A stretch of DNA of 26,665 bases from an uncultured Senegalimassilia sp. Lineage in GTDB: Bacteria; Actinomycetota; Coriobacteriia; Coriobacteriales; Eggerthellaceae. The stretch spans positions 1 through 26,665 of the forward strand of contig CALEWN010000013.1 of the NCBI GenBank assembly GCA_937925385.1, read 5' to 3'. Position 1 is the stretch's first letter; each line of letters opens with the position of its first letter. Positions 15,575 to 23,254 of the stretch are shown piece by piece. The notes under the pieces were generated by a model. It worked only from the letters and a program-made list of their open reading frames with translations, searched no databases and was not told the DNA's origin. The translations under genes were made by a program, and so were the position numbers.

Positions 15575-16525
15575 TCAGTCCGCCTGCGGGGGTGCCGACA
15601 CGGCCCCGAGCATGCGCTCGACCAGGTATCCCTCGCGCACGCCGTGCTTGCAAATCACCAGCTTATCGGCGCCAAGGTGGCGGAAGAGCTCGGCTAAGAT
15701 GACGCAGCCCGGCACCATGGTGTGCACGCGCTCGGCGGAGGCCTTCAGGGCCGCGTGCCCGAAAGCGGCGGGGTTTTCCCGACAGGCGCGGAGAATCTGC
15801 TGCACTTGCTCGGCCTGGATCTCGCGCGGGCGCGTTTGCAGCTCGTCGAGCTGCTGGACCAGCTTGGCCGCCGCGCGCGTGGACCCGCCCACGCCGTAGA
15901 GCGTGGGGGCCTTGTAGGGCTCGAGGCTGGGAAGCTTGCGCAGGTTGCCGCGGAACTCGCAGGCGATGGCGTCCATCTCGATGGGTGCGGGCAGGATGTT
16001 GCGGACGAAGCGCGCGAACGACGACAGCGAGCCCTGGCCCAGGCTGACGTCGTCGCTGTCGCGGCCGCCCTCGACGCGGGTGAGCTCGGTGGAGCCGCCG
16101 CCGATGTCGACGAGCGTGCCGCGCTCAAGCGAGGTTGAGCAGCGGGCGCCGACGAACCCGAGGTGCGCCTCGTCGCGCGCCGAGAGCAGCGTGACCGCCA
16201 GTCCGCAGCGCCGCTCGATTTCCGCGACCGCTTCGTCACAGTTTACGGCGTTGCGCAGCACGGCGGTGGCGAACACGTCGACGCGCTTGCAGCCGAAGTA
16301 GCGCACGCGCTTCATGTGGCTTTTCAGCACGTTGACCGCGCGGTCCACGCCGTCGGAGGTGAACACGCCGTCTTCCACGAACGCGGCAAGGCCCGCCATC
16401 ACCTTGTCGTTGATGATGCTTTTGAAGTCCTTGCTGGAATAGGTGCTGCGACGATCGTCCTTCACTTCGTAGATGACAAGGCGAATGGAGTTCGACCCCA
16501 GGTCGATGACGCCGTAGGTGGGCAT
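15575..16525 (-). CDS. ppx: Exopolyphosphatase / guanosine pentaphosphate phosphatase (Ppx/GppA family)
   Basis: A 316-residue cytoplasmic phosphatase of the actin-like ASKHA fold, normally removing terminal phosphate from polyphosphate or converting pppGpp to ppGpp. The start MPTYGVIDLGSNSIRL has GAGGAAGGAAAA upstream on the minus strand. Visible landmarks are the phosphate-1 loop DLGSNS (8-13), a central RNAVNCDE-like conserved region, phosphate-2 loop VDIGGGSTEL, and a YGVGGSTR adenosine-side loop. It is the short, two-domain form without the C-terminal HD-like domain of E. coli Ppx. It lies upstream of ppk1 on the same strand, so synthesis and breakdown of polyphosphate are encoded together. 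Substrate preference (polyphosphate versus pppGpp) is not decided by sequence, but the neighbours favour polyphosphate. Confidence 0.93.
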   Translation of the reverse strand: MPTYGVIDLGSNSIRLVIYEVKDDRRSTYSSKDFKSIINDKVMAGLAAFVEDGVFTSDGVDRAVNVLKSHMKRVRYFGCKRVDVFATAVLRNAVNCDEAVAEIERRCGLAVTLLSARDEAHLGFVGARCSTSLERGTLVDIGGGSTELTRVEGGRDSDDVSLGQGSLSSFARFVRNILPAPIEMDAIACEFRGNLRKLPSLEPYKAPTLYGVGGSTRAAAKLVQQLDELQTRPREIQAEQVQQILRACRENPAAFGHAALKASAERVHTMVPGCVILAELFRHLGADKLVICKHGVREGYLVERMLGAVSAPPQAD

Positions 16526-16806
16526 TGCCGTTTTCCTTCCTCGATGGCGCTAGGCGCCGGTCCCGCTTGCGTTGATGCCGGCGCGGCGCGTCGGCATGAA
16601 GTGAGCCGTACCCATGATAAAGGTTGCGAGCCATCGCTTGACGTGCGCAGCCCGCGCTGACGGCTTTTGGGCGAAGATTTTACGCTCCCTTAACGTTGCC
16701 GCCTTCAAGGGCGGGGAAGGCGGCGGGTTGGGTTGGCGGCTGCCCTCAGCTGCCGATTCTCGCGTGGTGGGGCCCTGCCATCCCTACAATAATAGGTGTT
16801 CAAACT
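16526..16806. other. Divergent intergenic region upstream of ppx
   Basis: No credible gene. It holds an 8-bp inverted repeat (GCCGCCTT 16698-16705, AAGGCGGC 16717-16724) without a T tract, a minus-strand TAAAAT (16677-16682) that could serve ppx weakly, and a plus-strand TACAAT (16785-16790) just before the small gene at 16807. Confidence 0.4.
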
Positions 16807-16932
16807 ATGCTAGGAAAACGCTACGTCAGGCAATTCAAGCTCTTCGCCGCCAAGATCGGCGCCGCGGCAACCTGTGTGGCGGTGGCGGCGGCCCTTGCGG
16901 CGGCCGTCGCGATGCGCCGGCGTCGCAGCTAA
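16807..16932 (+). CDS. Small single-helix membrane protein (41 aa)
   Basis: A 41-residue frame starting at ATG 16807, with basic N-terminus (GKRYVRQFK), one Ala/Val-rich hydrophobic helix (about 15-35) and an Arg-rich end (MRRRRS). A TACAAT sequence lies 17 bases upstream and an AGG is the only ribosome-binding hint, so a leaderless or short-leader transcript is possible. The alternating charge-hydrophobic-charge layout is more gene-like than the other small frames around it. I do not recognise a family. It could be a membrane peptide or a chance frame in GC-rich DNA; conservation in relatives would decide. Confidence 0.35.
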   Translation: MLGKRYVRQFKLFAAKIGAAATCVAVAAALAAAVAMRRRRS

Positions 16933-17087
16933 AGTCAACGGTTGGTTACGATTCCCCGTCGCCGCCGTTCCCGCTTCGGCGTGTGCTAGCATGAAGGTAA
17001 GGATTCCCGCCATGCTGCACGCGCCGTTGCGCTATTGGGGCCGCTAGCCGTGCGGGATGGTATCTATTGCGAAGGGGAGGGCCGCCT

Positions 17088-18830
17088 ATGCTGGAGACCG
17101 TCGATTTCTCTGAGAAAACGCTTCCGAAAGACGAATACAAGGCGCGCCGCGATGCGCTGACCGAGCGCTTGGTCGTGCTGCAACAGCAGGCGCGCGTTGC
17201 CGGCGTGGGGCTTGTGGTGCTGTTCGAGGGCTGGAACGGCGCGGGCAAGGGCAGCCGCATCTCCGACCTTATGTACAATCTGGACGCCCGCGCCACCAGC
17301 GTGTACGTCACCGAGAACTTCAACGCCGTCGATGCGGCGTCGTTCCCGGGCGCCGAGCACGGCGTGGGCGGCTTCTATCCCATGATGCAGCAGTTCTGGA
17401 AGGTGCTCGGCGGCCGCGGCACCATCACCTTCTACGACCGCGGCTGGTACACCTCGGCCGTGCAGCGCATGCTCTACACCCAGTTCGGCGAGGTGAAGAT
17501 CAAAAACGGCAAGGTGCTCCACCCCCGCGCCACCGTGGCGCGCGCCGTGCGCGAGGCCGCCGAGGAGCGCCATATCGATGCTCTGCGCGGCGCGCTTGCC
17601 AGCTCCGCCGACTTCGAGAAGCAGCTCACCGATGACGGCTACGTGGTGGTGAAGTTCTTCGTCCATGTGACGAAGGAGGCGCAGCGCAAGCGCCTGACGA
17701 ACCTGCGCCGCGATCCGGCCACCGCCTGGCGCGTGTCCGACGGCAAGATGGCAACCATCGGCGAATACGAGGAGGCGTACCGCCTGTACGACAACCTGCT
17801 CGAGGGCAGCGACTTCTCCTACGCGCCGTGGCACCTGATCAACGGCGAGGACAAGCGCCGCGCCAACCTCAAGATCACCGAGACGCTCGTCGACGCGCTC
17901 GAGAAGGCGCTTCATACGAAGAAGGATGCTGCCGCCCTTGCCGCTGCCGCGAAGGCGCAGGCCAACAGCTCCGGCGCGGCGGTGGAGGAGATTCCGCTGG
18001 AAGGCCGTTCCCCCGAGCAGCAGCGGGCCGTTGCCGAACACGCCGCGGCGCAGGCGGCGGCGCAGGCCGCGCACGCCCCGCGCGCAAGCCGCTTCCGCAT
18101 CGTCGATCGCGTTCCCAATCTTGACGAGGTCGATCACAGCCTGGTGCTCGAACAGGACGAGTACAAGGACCGCCTGAAAAAGCAGCAGAAGCGCCTCAAC
18201 AAGCTGGAGATGGAGATGTACCAGGCGCGCGTCCCGCTCGTGCTCATGTTCGAGGGTTGGGACGCGGCGGGCAAGGGCGGCGCCATCAAGCGCGTGGCGC
18301 AGGCCCTTGATGCGCGCGCCTACACCATCTTCCCCAGCCCGGCGCCCACTAAGCCTGAGCTTGCCCATCCCCACCTGTGGCGCTACTGGACGCGCCTTCC
18401 CAAGGCGGGGCACGTGGGCATCTACGACCGCAGCTGGTACGGCCGCGTGCTGGTGGAGCGCGTGGAGGGCTTCGCCACCGATGCGCAGTGGGCGCGCGCC
18501 TACGACGAGATCAACGAGTTCGAGCAGGAGCTGGTGCGCTGGGGCGCCGTGTTGCTGAAGTTCTGGGTTGATGTCAGCCAGGAAGAGCAGCTGGCCCGCT
18601 TCCGCGCCCGTCAGGAGGACCCCGCCAAGCAGTGGAAGATCACTGACGAGGATTGGCGCAACCGCGACAAGTATCCGCAGTACAAAAGCGCCGTCGAGGA
18701 CATGTTCCGCTTGACGTCCACACCGTTCGCGCCGTGGATCGTGCTGGAATCCGACGACAAGCACTTCGCCCGCGTCAAGGCGCTTGAAACCATCAACGAT
18801 GCTCTTGAGGTGCGGTTGCACGGCGAGTGA
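17088..18830 (+). CDS. pap: Polyphosphate:AMP phosphotransferase, two-domain PPK2 (class II)
   Basis: A 580-residue cytoplasmic enzyme of tandem PPK2 domains. ATG 17088 has GGGGAGGG 8 bases upstream. Domain 1 has Walker A GWNGAGKG (48-55) and a lid/Walker B-like FYDRGWY; domain 2 has GWDAAGKG (390-397) and IYDRSWYGR. An Ala/Gln-rich linker (about 282-335) joins them. Two fused PPK2 domains are characteristic of class II enzymes, which use polyphosphate to phosphorylate AMP to ADP, with the C-terminal domain as the usual active one. The gene is divergent from ppx/ppk1 across a 560-base gap, forming a polyphosphate island. Class I or III enzymes are single-domain, so length and duplication support the call. 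The precise nucleotide preference is inferred. Confidence 0.94.
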   Translation: MLETVDFSEKTLPKDEYKARRDALTERLVVLQQQARVAGVGLVVLFEGWNGAGKGSRISDLMYNLDARATSVYVTENFNAVDAASFPGAEHGVGGFYPMMQQFWKVLGGRGTITFYDRGWYTSAVQRMLYTQFGEVKIKNGKVLHPRATVARAVREAAEERHIDALRGALASSADFEKQLTDDGYVVVKFFVHVTKEAQRKRLTNLRRDPATAWRVSDGKMATIGEYEEAYRLYDNLLEGSDFSYAPWHLINGEDKRRANLKITETLVDALEKALHTKKDAAALAAAAKAQANSSGAAVEEIPLEGRSPEQQRAVAEHAAAQAAAQAAHAPRASRFRIVDRVPNLDEVDHSLVLEQDEYKDRLKKQQKRLNKLEMEMYQARVPLVLMFEGWDAAGKGGAIKRVAQALDARAYTIFPSPAPTKPELAHPHLWRYWTRLPKAGHVGIYDRSWYGRVLVERVEGFATDAQWARAYDEINEFEQELVRWGAVLLKFWVDVSQEEQLARFRARQEDPAKQWKITDEDWRNRDKYPQYKSAVEDMFRLTSTPFAPWIVLESDDKHFARVKALETINDALEVRLHGE

Positions 18831-18870
18831 AGGCGCGGTAGTATTGCTTGATAACCATAATGGGTGCAGG

Positions 18871-18900
18871 GCGTCGGCCGATTTAGGAGTCGGCTGACGC
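18871..18900 (+). terminator. Hairpin between pap and the 32-codon gene
   Basis: GCGTCGGCCGA (18871-18881) pairs with TCGGCTGACGC (18890-18900) over 11 bp with one G-U and an 8-nt loop. ATATATAGTTG follows rather than a T tract, so it may be a weak terminator of pap or a leader hairpin of the small gene downstream. Confidence 0.45.
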
Positions 18901-18926
18901 ATATATAGTTGAAAAGGGGTGGCATC

Positions 18927-19025
18927 ATGCCAAGTTGGACTATTCCGGTTATAGTGGCGGTCATCGTCATCGTGATCATCGGCTTCATTTTGAAGGGCTT
19001 TTTCGACGAGATGAAGAAGAAATAG
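18927..19025 (+). CDS. Small single-helix membrane protein (32 aa)
   Basis: A 32-residue frame: MPSWTIP, then a Val/Ile-rich helix (about 6-22), then GFFDEMKKK. AAAAGGGGTGG lies 5 bases before ATG 18927, a good ribosome-binding site, and a hairpin terminator begins 37 bases after the stop. Positive-inside logic puts the Lys-rich C-terminus in the cytoplasm. Too short for routine gene calling, but the bracketed layout (hairpin, site, gene, terminator) supports a real gene. I recognise no family; such peptides often regulate membrane enzymes or act as stress proteins, but no function can be assigned here. Confidence 0.6.
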   Translation: MPSWTIPVIVAVIVIVIIGFILKGFFDEMKKK

Positions 19026-19061
19026 GTCGAACGCGGAATGCCTAGCGGCAGTCCGAGGCGG

Positions 19062-19106
19062 GGGAGCGCGTCGTGCTTTGCGCACGGTGCGCTCCCTTGC
19101 GTTTTC
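19062..19106 (+). terminator. Terminator of the 32-codon gene
   Basis: GGGAGCGC (19062-19069) pairs with GCGCTCCC (19089-19096), with an inner CGTGC/GCACG stem, followed by TTGCGTTTTC. The fold is long and GC-rich and begins 37 bases after the small gene's stop. Confidence 0.7.
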
Positions 19107-19406
19107 GGCTTGTCGCGCCGCCCGGGTGCTGGACGGCTGCCTACGGGCGTGTGCGGGATCGGCGCATGCGAGGGCGCGCTTTGAGGGGAGGGCGTCGCGA
19201 ATGCTTGCCGGCCGGCTTTCAGCGTCGTGCCGCCCGGGTGCTGGGCGGTTTTTCGAACATCCTGCGTTGATTTCCGGCATTTCGCCGGCGGCATGTCCCC
19301 CGACCTGGGGATGTTTCGTAGTATGTAACAGGTAGATGAGGTTTCCGAGCTGCTGCGGAGGCGTCATTGCGTGCTTTGCGCGCTTCGACGCTTGGGAAGG
19401 CGTGAT
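19107..19406. other. Intergenic region before the sortase gene
   Basis: No credible gene. It holds a 24-base direct repeat with two mismatches (19113-19136 and 19225-19248; core GCCGCCCGGGTGCTGG). The second copy forms a terminator-like hairpin; the first lacks the T run. No convincing promoter for the sortase was found. Confidence 0.4.
19230..19253 (+). terminator. Second hairpin with T tract upstream of the sortase gene
   Basis: CCGCCC (19230-19235) and GGGCGG (19243-19248) form a 6-bp stem with a 7-nt loop, followed immediately by five T residues. No gene directly precedes it, so it could be a back-up terminator or end a short RNA. Confidence 0.5.
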
Positions 19407-20357
19407 TTGTCCGAATACCAGCATAACCGCGCGCAAGCGCGCGGCGCGCACGCAACCCCGCAGGGGCAAGGTCCCGTGCGCCCTGTTCCCGTATCCCAGG
19501 GCAAGCGCAAGCGCTCTGGCGGCGTGTGGCGCGCGGTGTTCATCGTCTCCCTCATCGTGTTCTTATGCGCCGCGGGCGCGCTGGCCTTCATCGGCTACGG
19601 CTATTGGCACGGCCAGCAGAACAACAAGCAGCTCGAGCAGATCGGCTTCAACGCCCCCGATGCCGCCGAGCTTCAGCGTACGGACCTTGCAAGCTTCACC
19701 GTCGATTGGGATGCCTTGCGGGCCATCAACCCCGACGTGGTGGGGTGGATCTACGTTCCCGGCACCACCGTCAACTTCCCCATAGTGCACGGCACCGACG
19801 ACGAGCACTACCTGAAAACCGATTTCTACGGGCAGACCGGCTGGGTGTCGTTCGGCAGCATCTTCCTGTCCGCGGCCAACGCTGCCGACTTCTCCGATGC
19901 GAACAACATCGTGTACGGGCACCATCTGAACAACGGCTCCATGTTCTCGCCCTTCGCCGATTTCGGCGACGCGGACACGTTCAACGGCCACCGCATCGTG
20001 TACGTGTTCACGCCCACGGCGAACTACCAGCTCACCACCTTCTCCATCGTGCATTGCGCGGCCGACGACCCCCTTGCTCAAACGGCGTTCGCCAGCGAGG
20101 ATGAGCGTCAGGCCTACGTGCAGGACAAGGTCGACCGCTCCGCCGTTGCGGTGGCGGGCCTTCCCTCCGCGGCCAATATGAAGCACACGTTTGCGTTCTC
20201 CACCTGCGACAACCTGGCCAGCAACGGCCGGTGGGTGCTGTTCGCGTACGAATCCGGTTCAACAGCAGCGGCCAGCAGCGTCGTTGCCGATGATAGCAAC
20301 ATCAACCCCGAGGACGTGGCCGCCGTCAGCGAAGCGGCAAAGGAGACTGCAGCATGA
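19407..20357 (+). CDS. srtB: Class B sortase
   Basis: A 316-residue membrane-anchored cysteine transpeptidase that would attach or polymerise surface proteins. TTG 19407 (GGAAGG 6 bases upstream, giving SEYQHNRAQARG) is preferred; GTG 19371 with GGAGG nine bases upstream is the alternative, adding 12 residues. A basic Pro/Gln-rich cytoplasmic N-terminus precedes one membrane helix (about 42-64). The catalytic domain shows GWIYVPGTTVNFPIVHG, YGHHLNNGSMF (His172), FSTCDN (Cys267) and NGRWVLFA (Arg275), the class B arrangement. The Ser/Ala/Asp-rich C-terminal tail (about 282-316) is extra. No sorting-signal substrate is visible in the window. The gene overlaps purF by 4 bases (ATGA), so the two are co-translated, an odd partnership. 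Confidence 0.92.
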   Translation: MSEYQHNRAQARGAHATPQGQGPVRPVPVSQGKRKRSGGVWRAVFIVSLIVFLCAAGALAFIGYGYWHGQQNNKQLEQIGFNAPDAAELQRTDLASFTVDWDALRAINPDVVGWIYVPGTTVNFPIVHGTDDEHYLKTDFYGQTGWVSFGSIFLSAANAADFSDANNIVYGHHLNNGSMFSPFADFGDADTFNGHRIVYVFTPTANYQLTTFSIVHCAADDPLAQTAFASEDERQAYVQDKVDRSAVAVAGLPSAANMKHTFAFSTCDNLASNGRWVLFAYESGSTAAASSVVADDSNINPEDVAAVSEAAKETAA

Positions 20358-21859
20358 GCACCTCGATTCTGCCAGGAGAGCGCCCCGATCGCTTGGAGGA
20401 GGAGTGCGCCGTGTTCGGCGTGTTCGCCCCCGGCGAGGACGTCGCACGCATGACGTGCTTCGGCCTGCAGGCGCTGCAGCACCGTGGGCAGGAGTCGGCC
20501 GGCATCGCCGTTGGCGATGGCGAGACCATCATGGTGTCGAAGGACTTGGGCCTGGTCACCCAGGTGTTTGACGAATCGCGCCTGGCCGCGCTCGAAGGCT
20601 ATGTGGCCGTGGGCCACGCGCGCTATTCCACCAGCGGCGCCGCCGCGTCGTGGGAGGCCGCGCAGCCGCACATCTCGGCCATCGACGAGATCCTCATCGC
20701 GCTGGCGCATAACGGCACGCTGGTGAACACCAACAGCCTGCGCGCCCGCATGATCGACGAGGGCATCCAGCTGCGCGCCGGTACCGACTCCGAGGTTGCC
20801 GCCAAGGCCATCGGCAGCGTCACGCAGAAGACCCATCACCTGCGCGAGGGCATCCGCTACGCCATGCAGTACATGGAGGGCGCTTATGCCATGGTGCTGG
20901 CCAGCCCCGACACGCTGTACGCGTTCCGCGACCCCAACGGCATCCGCCCGCTGTGCATCGGCAAGCTGCCCGATGATCGCGGCTGGGTGGTTTCCAGCGA
21001 AACTTGCGGCCTGGATATCGTGGGCGCCGAGTACGTGCGCGACGTCGAGCCCGGCGAGATCGTGCGTTTCAACAAGGAGGGCGTGACCTCCGAGCAGGGC
21101 GTCGAGCCGCGCAAGCGCGCCAGCTGCATCTTCGAGTACGTCTACTTCGCCCGTCCCGACTCCGTCATGGACGGCCAGTCGGTGTACCAGGCGCGCCGCA
21201 ACATGGGCCGCATCCTGGCCCGCGAGGCGCCGGCCGAGGCCGACCTGGTGCTCGGCGTGCCCGACAGCGGCATCCCGTCGGCCATGGGCTTCGCCTTCGA
21301 AAGCGGCATCCCGTATTCGGATGGCATCGTGAAGAACCGCTACGTGGGCCGCACGTTCATCCAGCCCACGCAGGCCATGCGCCAGCTGGGCATCCGCCTG
21401 AAGCTCAACCCGCTGCCTTCCGTCATCCGCGGCAAGCGCCTGGTGGTCATCGACGACTCCATCGTGCGCGGCAACACGTCCAAGAAGCTCATCGAGATGC
21501 TGCGCGACGCCGGCGCCACCGAAGTGCACATGCGCATCGTCAGCCCCGAGGTCATGTGGCCGTGCTTCTACGGCATCGACACCGACACGCGCGACCAGCT
21601 GATCGCCGCGAACATGACCAACGAGGAGATGTGCGAGTGGATGGGCGCCGACTCGCTGGCATTCATCAGCCTGCAGGGCCTTCGCGACAGCCTGCCCGAC
21701 GTACGCACGCCGGGCTACTGCGAGGCATGCTTCTCGGGCGAGTACCCTGTGGACATCCCCGCCTACACCGCGCGCAACAGCTTCATGACCAAGGCCGACT
21801 TCGCCGCCGCCTACGAGAAGGAAGCGCAAGAAGCGGAGAACACCCAGGTCAGCGTTTAA
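20354..21859 (+). CDS. purF: Amidophosphoribosyltransferase (PurF)
   Basis: A 501-residue enzyme for the first committed step of purine synthesis: PRPP and glutamine give phosphoribosylamine. It is made as a proenzyme; the catalytic Cys18 of the class II glutaminase domain (CAVFGVF) is preceded by a short propeptide. ALQHRGQESAG and the glutaminase core fill the N-terminal half. The C-terminal phosphoribosyltransferase domain carries the PRPP loop VVIDDSIVRGNTS (about 364-375). Cysteines in RASCIFEYVYF, MWPCFYGIDT and GYCEACFSG match the four ligands of the 4Fe-4S cluster in the B. subtilis-type enzyme. Start ATG 20354 lies inside the sortase stop; purM follows 177 bases downstream. Confidence 0.97.
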   Translation: MSTSILPGERPDRLEEECAVFGVFAPGEDVARMTCFGLQALQHRGQESAGIAVGDGETIMVSKDLGLVTQVFDESRLAALEGYVAVGHARYSTSGAAASWEAAQPHISAIDEILIALAHNGTLVNTNSLRARMIDEGIQLRAGTDSEVAAKAIGSVTQKTHHLREGIRYAMQYMEGAYAMVLASPDTLYAFRDPNGIRPLCIGKLPDDRGWVVSSETCGLDIVGAEYVRDVEPGEIVRFNKEGVTSEQGVEPRKRASCIFEYVYFARPDSVMDGQSVYQARRNMGRILAREAPAEADLVLGVPDSGIPSAMGFAFESGIPYSDGIVKNRYVGRTFIQPTQAMRQLGIRLKLNPLPSVIRGKRLVVIDDSIVRGNTSKKLIEMLRDAGATEVHMRIVSPEVMWPCFYGIDTDTRDQLIAANMTNEEMCEWMGADSLAFISLQGLRDSLPDVRTPGYCEACFSGEYPVDIPAYTARNSFMTKADFAAAYEKEAQEAENTQVSV

Positions 21860-21871
21860 CGCGCGATGCGC

Positions 21872-21959
21872 GAACAGGGGACGGAGGTGCGTTCGGCGCC
21901 CACCTGTCCGCGGTTTGCGCGAATCCGGACAGATAAGGGTACGTCCCCGAAGTGTCCGG
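21872..21959. repeat. REP-like intergenic repeat between purF and purM
   Basis: Bases 21872-21894 match 23602-23624 in 22 of 23 positions (motif GGGGACGGAGGTGCGTTC). Further on, CTGTCCG (21904-21910), CGGACAG (21926-21932) and TGTCCGG (21953-21959) can form alternative small hairpins. The arrangement resembles palindromic REP elements, which are often spread by IS200-like REP-associated transposases; no transposase gene is in the window. Confidence 0.6.
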
Positions 21960-21978
21960 GTTTTAGCAGGTTAACGGT

Positions 21979-22015
21979 GCGGGAACGCTGGCCGCAGGGT
22001 CGGTCGGGTTCCCGC
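21979..22015 (+). promoter_or_regulatory. Leader hairpin before purM
   Basis: GCGGGAAC (21979-21986) pairs with GTTCCCGC (22008-22015), an 8-bp stem enclosing 21 bases, ending 9 bases before the AAGGAG ribosome-binding site of purM. It might modulate purM translation; no purine riboswitch core was recognised. Confidence 0.35.
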
Positions 22016-22036
22016 CTATCAGATAAGGAGCATCCA

Positions 22037-23119
22037 GTGACGAAGCAGGAAGTTACGTACCAGGCAGCAGGCGTGGACACCGCCGAGGGCGCTCGCGCCG
22101 TCGACGCCATCAAGGAGACGGTGCACTCCACGTATCGCCCGGAGGTCGTCGGCGACATTGGCGGCTTCGGCGGCCTGTTCAGCATCGCGGCGGCCAAGGA
22201 CATGGCCGAGCCGCTGCTGGTTTCCGGCACCGACGGCGTGGGCACGAAGCTTAAGGTGGCCCAGCTGGCCGGCAAGCACGGCACGGTGGGCATCGACCTG
22301 GTGGCCATGTGCGTCAACGACATCCTGGCGTGCGGCGCCGAGCCGTTGTTCTTCCTGGACTACATCGCCATCGGCAAGCTGCGTAAGGAACACGTGGCCG
22401 AGGTCGTCGCCGGCATCGGCGAGGGCTGCCGTCAGGCGGGCTGCGCGCTCATCGGCGGCGAGATGGCCGAGCATCCGGGCGTCATGGACCCCGACGACTA
22501 CGACCTGTCCGGCTTCACCGTGGGCGTTGTCGACAAGCCGAAGATGCTCGACCCCGAAAGCGTGTCCGAGGGTGACGTGCTCATCGGCCTGGCATCCTCG
22601 GGCCTGCACTCCAACGGCTACTCGCTGGCCCGCAAGGTGTGCGTGGAGGGCAAAAGCCGCGAAGAGCTGCTGGCGCCGGTGGAGGCGCTGGACGGCCAGT
22701 CCGTGGCCGACGCGCTGCTCACGCCTACGCGCATCTACGTGAAGCAGGTGCTCGGCACGCTGAAGGCATGCCCGGGCGCCGTGCGTGCGCTGGCCCACAT
22801 CACCGGCGGCGGTATCTCCGAGAACCTCAACCGCGCGCTGAACGAGCGTGTGGATGCGCAGGTTGACCTGGGCACCTGGCCCGTGCCGGCCGTGGCGAAG
22901 TACGTGTGCGACGCCGCCGAGCTGTCCGAGCCGCAGGCGCTTAAGACGTTCAATATGGGCGTGGGCATGATCTTGATCGTGGACCCCGCGCGCGCCGAGG
23001 AAGTCGAGGCCGCTTTGGCCGAAGCCGGCGAGAAGACCTATCGCGTCGGCCGCATCATCTCCGGCACCGGCGAGGTGCAGTACACGGGCGAGGGCAACCT
23101 GTACGGGTACCAGGGGTAA
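22037..23119 (+). CDS. purM: Phosphoribosylformylglycinamidine cyclo-ligase (AIR synthetase, PurM)
   Basis: A 360-residue ATP-dependent enzyme that closes the imidazole ring, converting FGAM to AIR in purine synthesis. GTG 22037 is chosen for AAGGAG 6 bases upstream; the open frame upstream runs through repeat DNA. Family landmarks in order: GGFGGLF, the conserved SGTDGVGTKLKVA nucleotide-binding strand, GIDLVAMCVNDILACGAEPLFFLDY, GGEMAEHPG, GLASSGLHSNGYSLARK, and ITGGGISENLNRAL. Length is normal for the family. It lies downstream of purF in the same direction, separated only by a REP-like repeat and a hairpin, and a strong terminator closes the unit. Confidence 0.97.
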   Translation: MTKQEVTYQAAGVDTAEGARAVDAIKETVHSTYRPEVVGDIGGFGGLFSIAAAKDMAEPLLVSGTDGVGTKLKVAQLAGKHGTVGIDLVAMCVNDILACGAEPLFFLDYIAIGKLRKEHVAEVVAGIGEGCRQAGCALIGGEMAEHPGVMDPDDYDLSGFTVGVVDKPKMLDPESVSEGDVLIGLASSGLHSNGYSLARKVCVEGKSREELLAPVEALDGQSVADALLTPTRIYVKQVLGTLKACPGAVRALAHITGGGISENLNRALNERVDAQVDLGTWPVPAVAKYVCDAAELSEPQALKTFNMGVGMILIVDPARAEEVEAALAEAGEKTYRVGRIISGTGEVQYTGEGNLYGYQG

Positions 23120-23146
23120 AACGCAGCGTTAACCTAACCGCAAACG

Positions 23147-23181
23147 AAACGCTCCCCCACCGAATCGGTGGGGGAGCGTTT
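23147..23181 (+). terminator. Strong terminator after purM
   Basis: A perfect 15-bp stem (AAACGCTCCCCCACC 23147-23161 with GGTGGGGGAGCGTTT 23167-23181) and 5-nt loop. The stem has A residues before and T residues at the end on both strands, so it can work bidirectionally. It ends the purF-purM unit. Confidence 0.92.
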
Positions 23182-23242
23182 CTCTGTATTTGAGCGCAGA
23201 TTCAGCGAGTTTCAATATATAGAACGTATGTACTATACCTGC

Positions 23243-23248
23243 TATACT
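23243..23248 (+). promoter_or_regulatory. Candidate -10 element of the small hydrophobic peptide locus
   Basis: TATACT in an AT-rich patch, 64 bases before the ATG at 23312. CTATAC is repeated 9 bases apart (23233 and 23242), which could give overlapping promoters or an operator. The -35 region is not clear. Confidence 0.45.
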
Positions 23249-23254
23249 AGCGAA

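Noticed and set aside
15312..15653. N-terminal extension of ppk1 by 114 codons
   Set aside because: The extension is Arg/His-rich without PPK homology, overlaps the end of ppx, and a good ribosome-binding site precedes the ATG at 15311.
17064..19469. 801-codon minus-strand frame opposite pap
   Set aside because: Shadow of the two-domain PPK2 gene; it also crosses two hairpins and the 32-codon gene.
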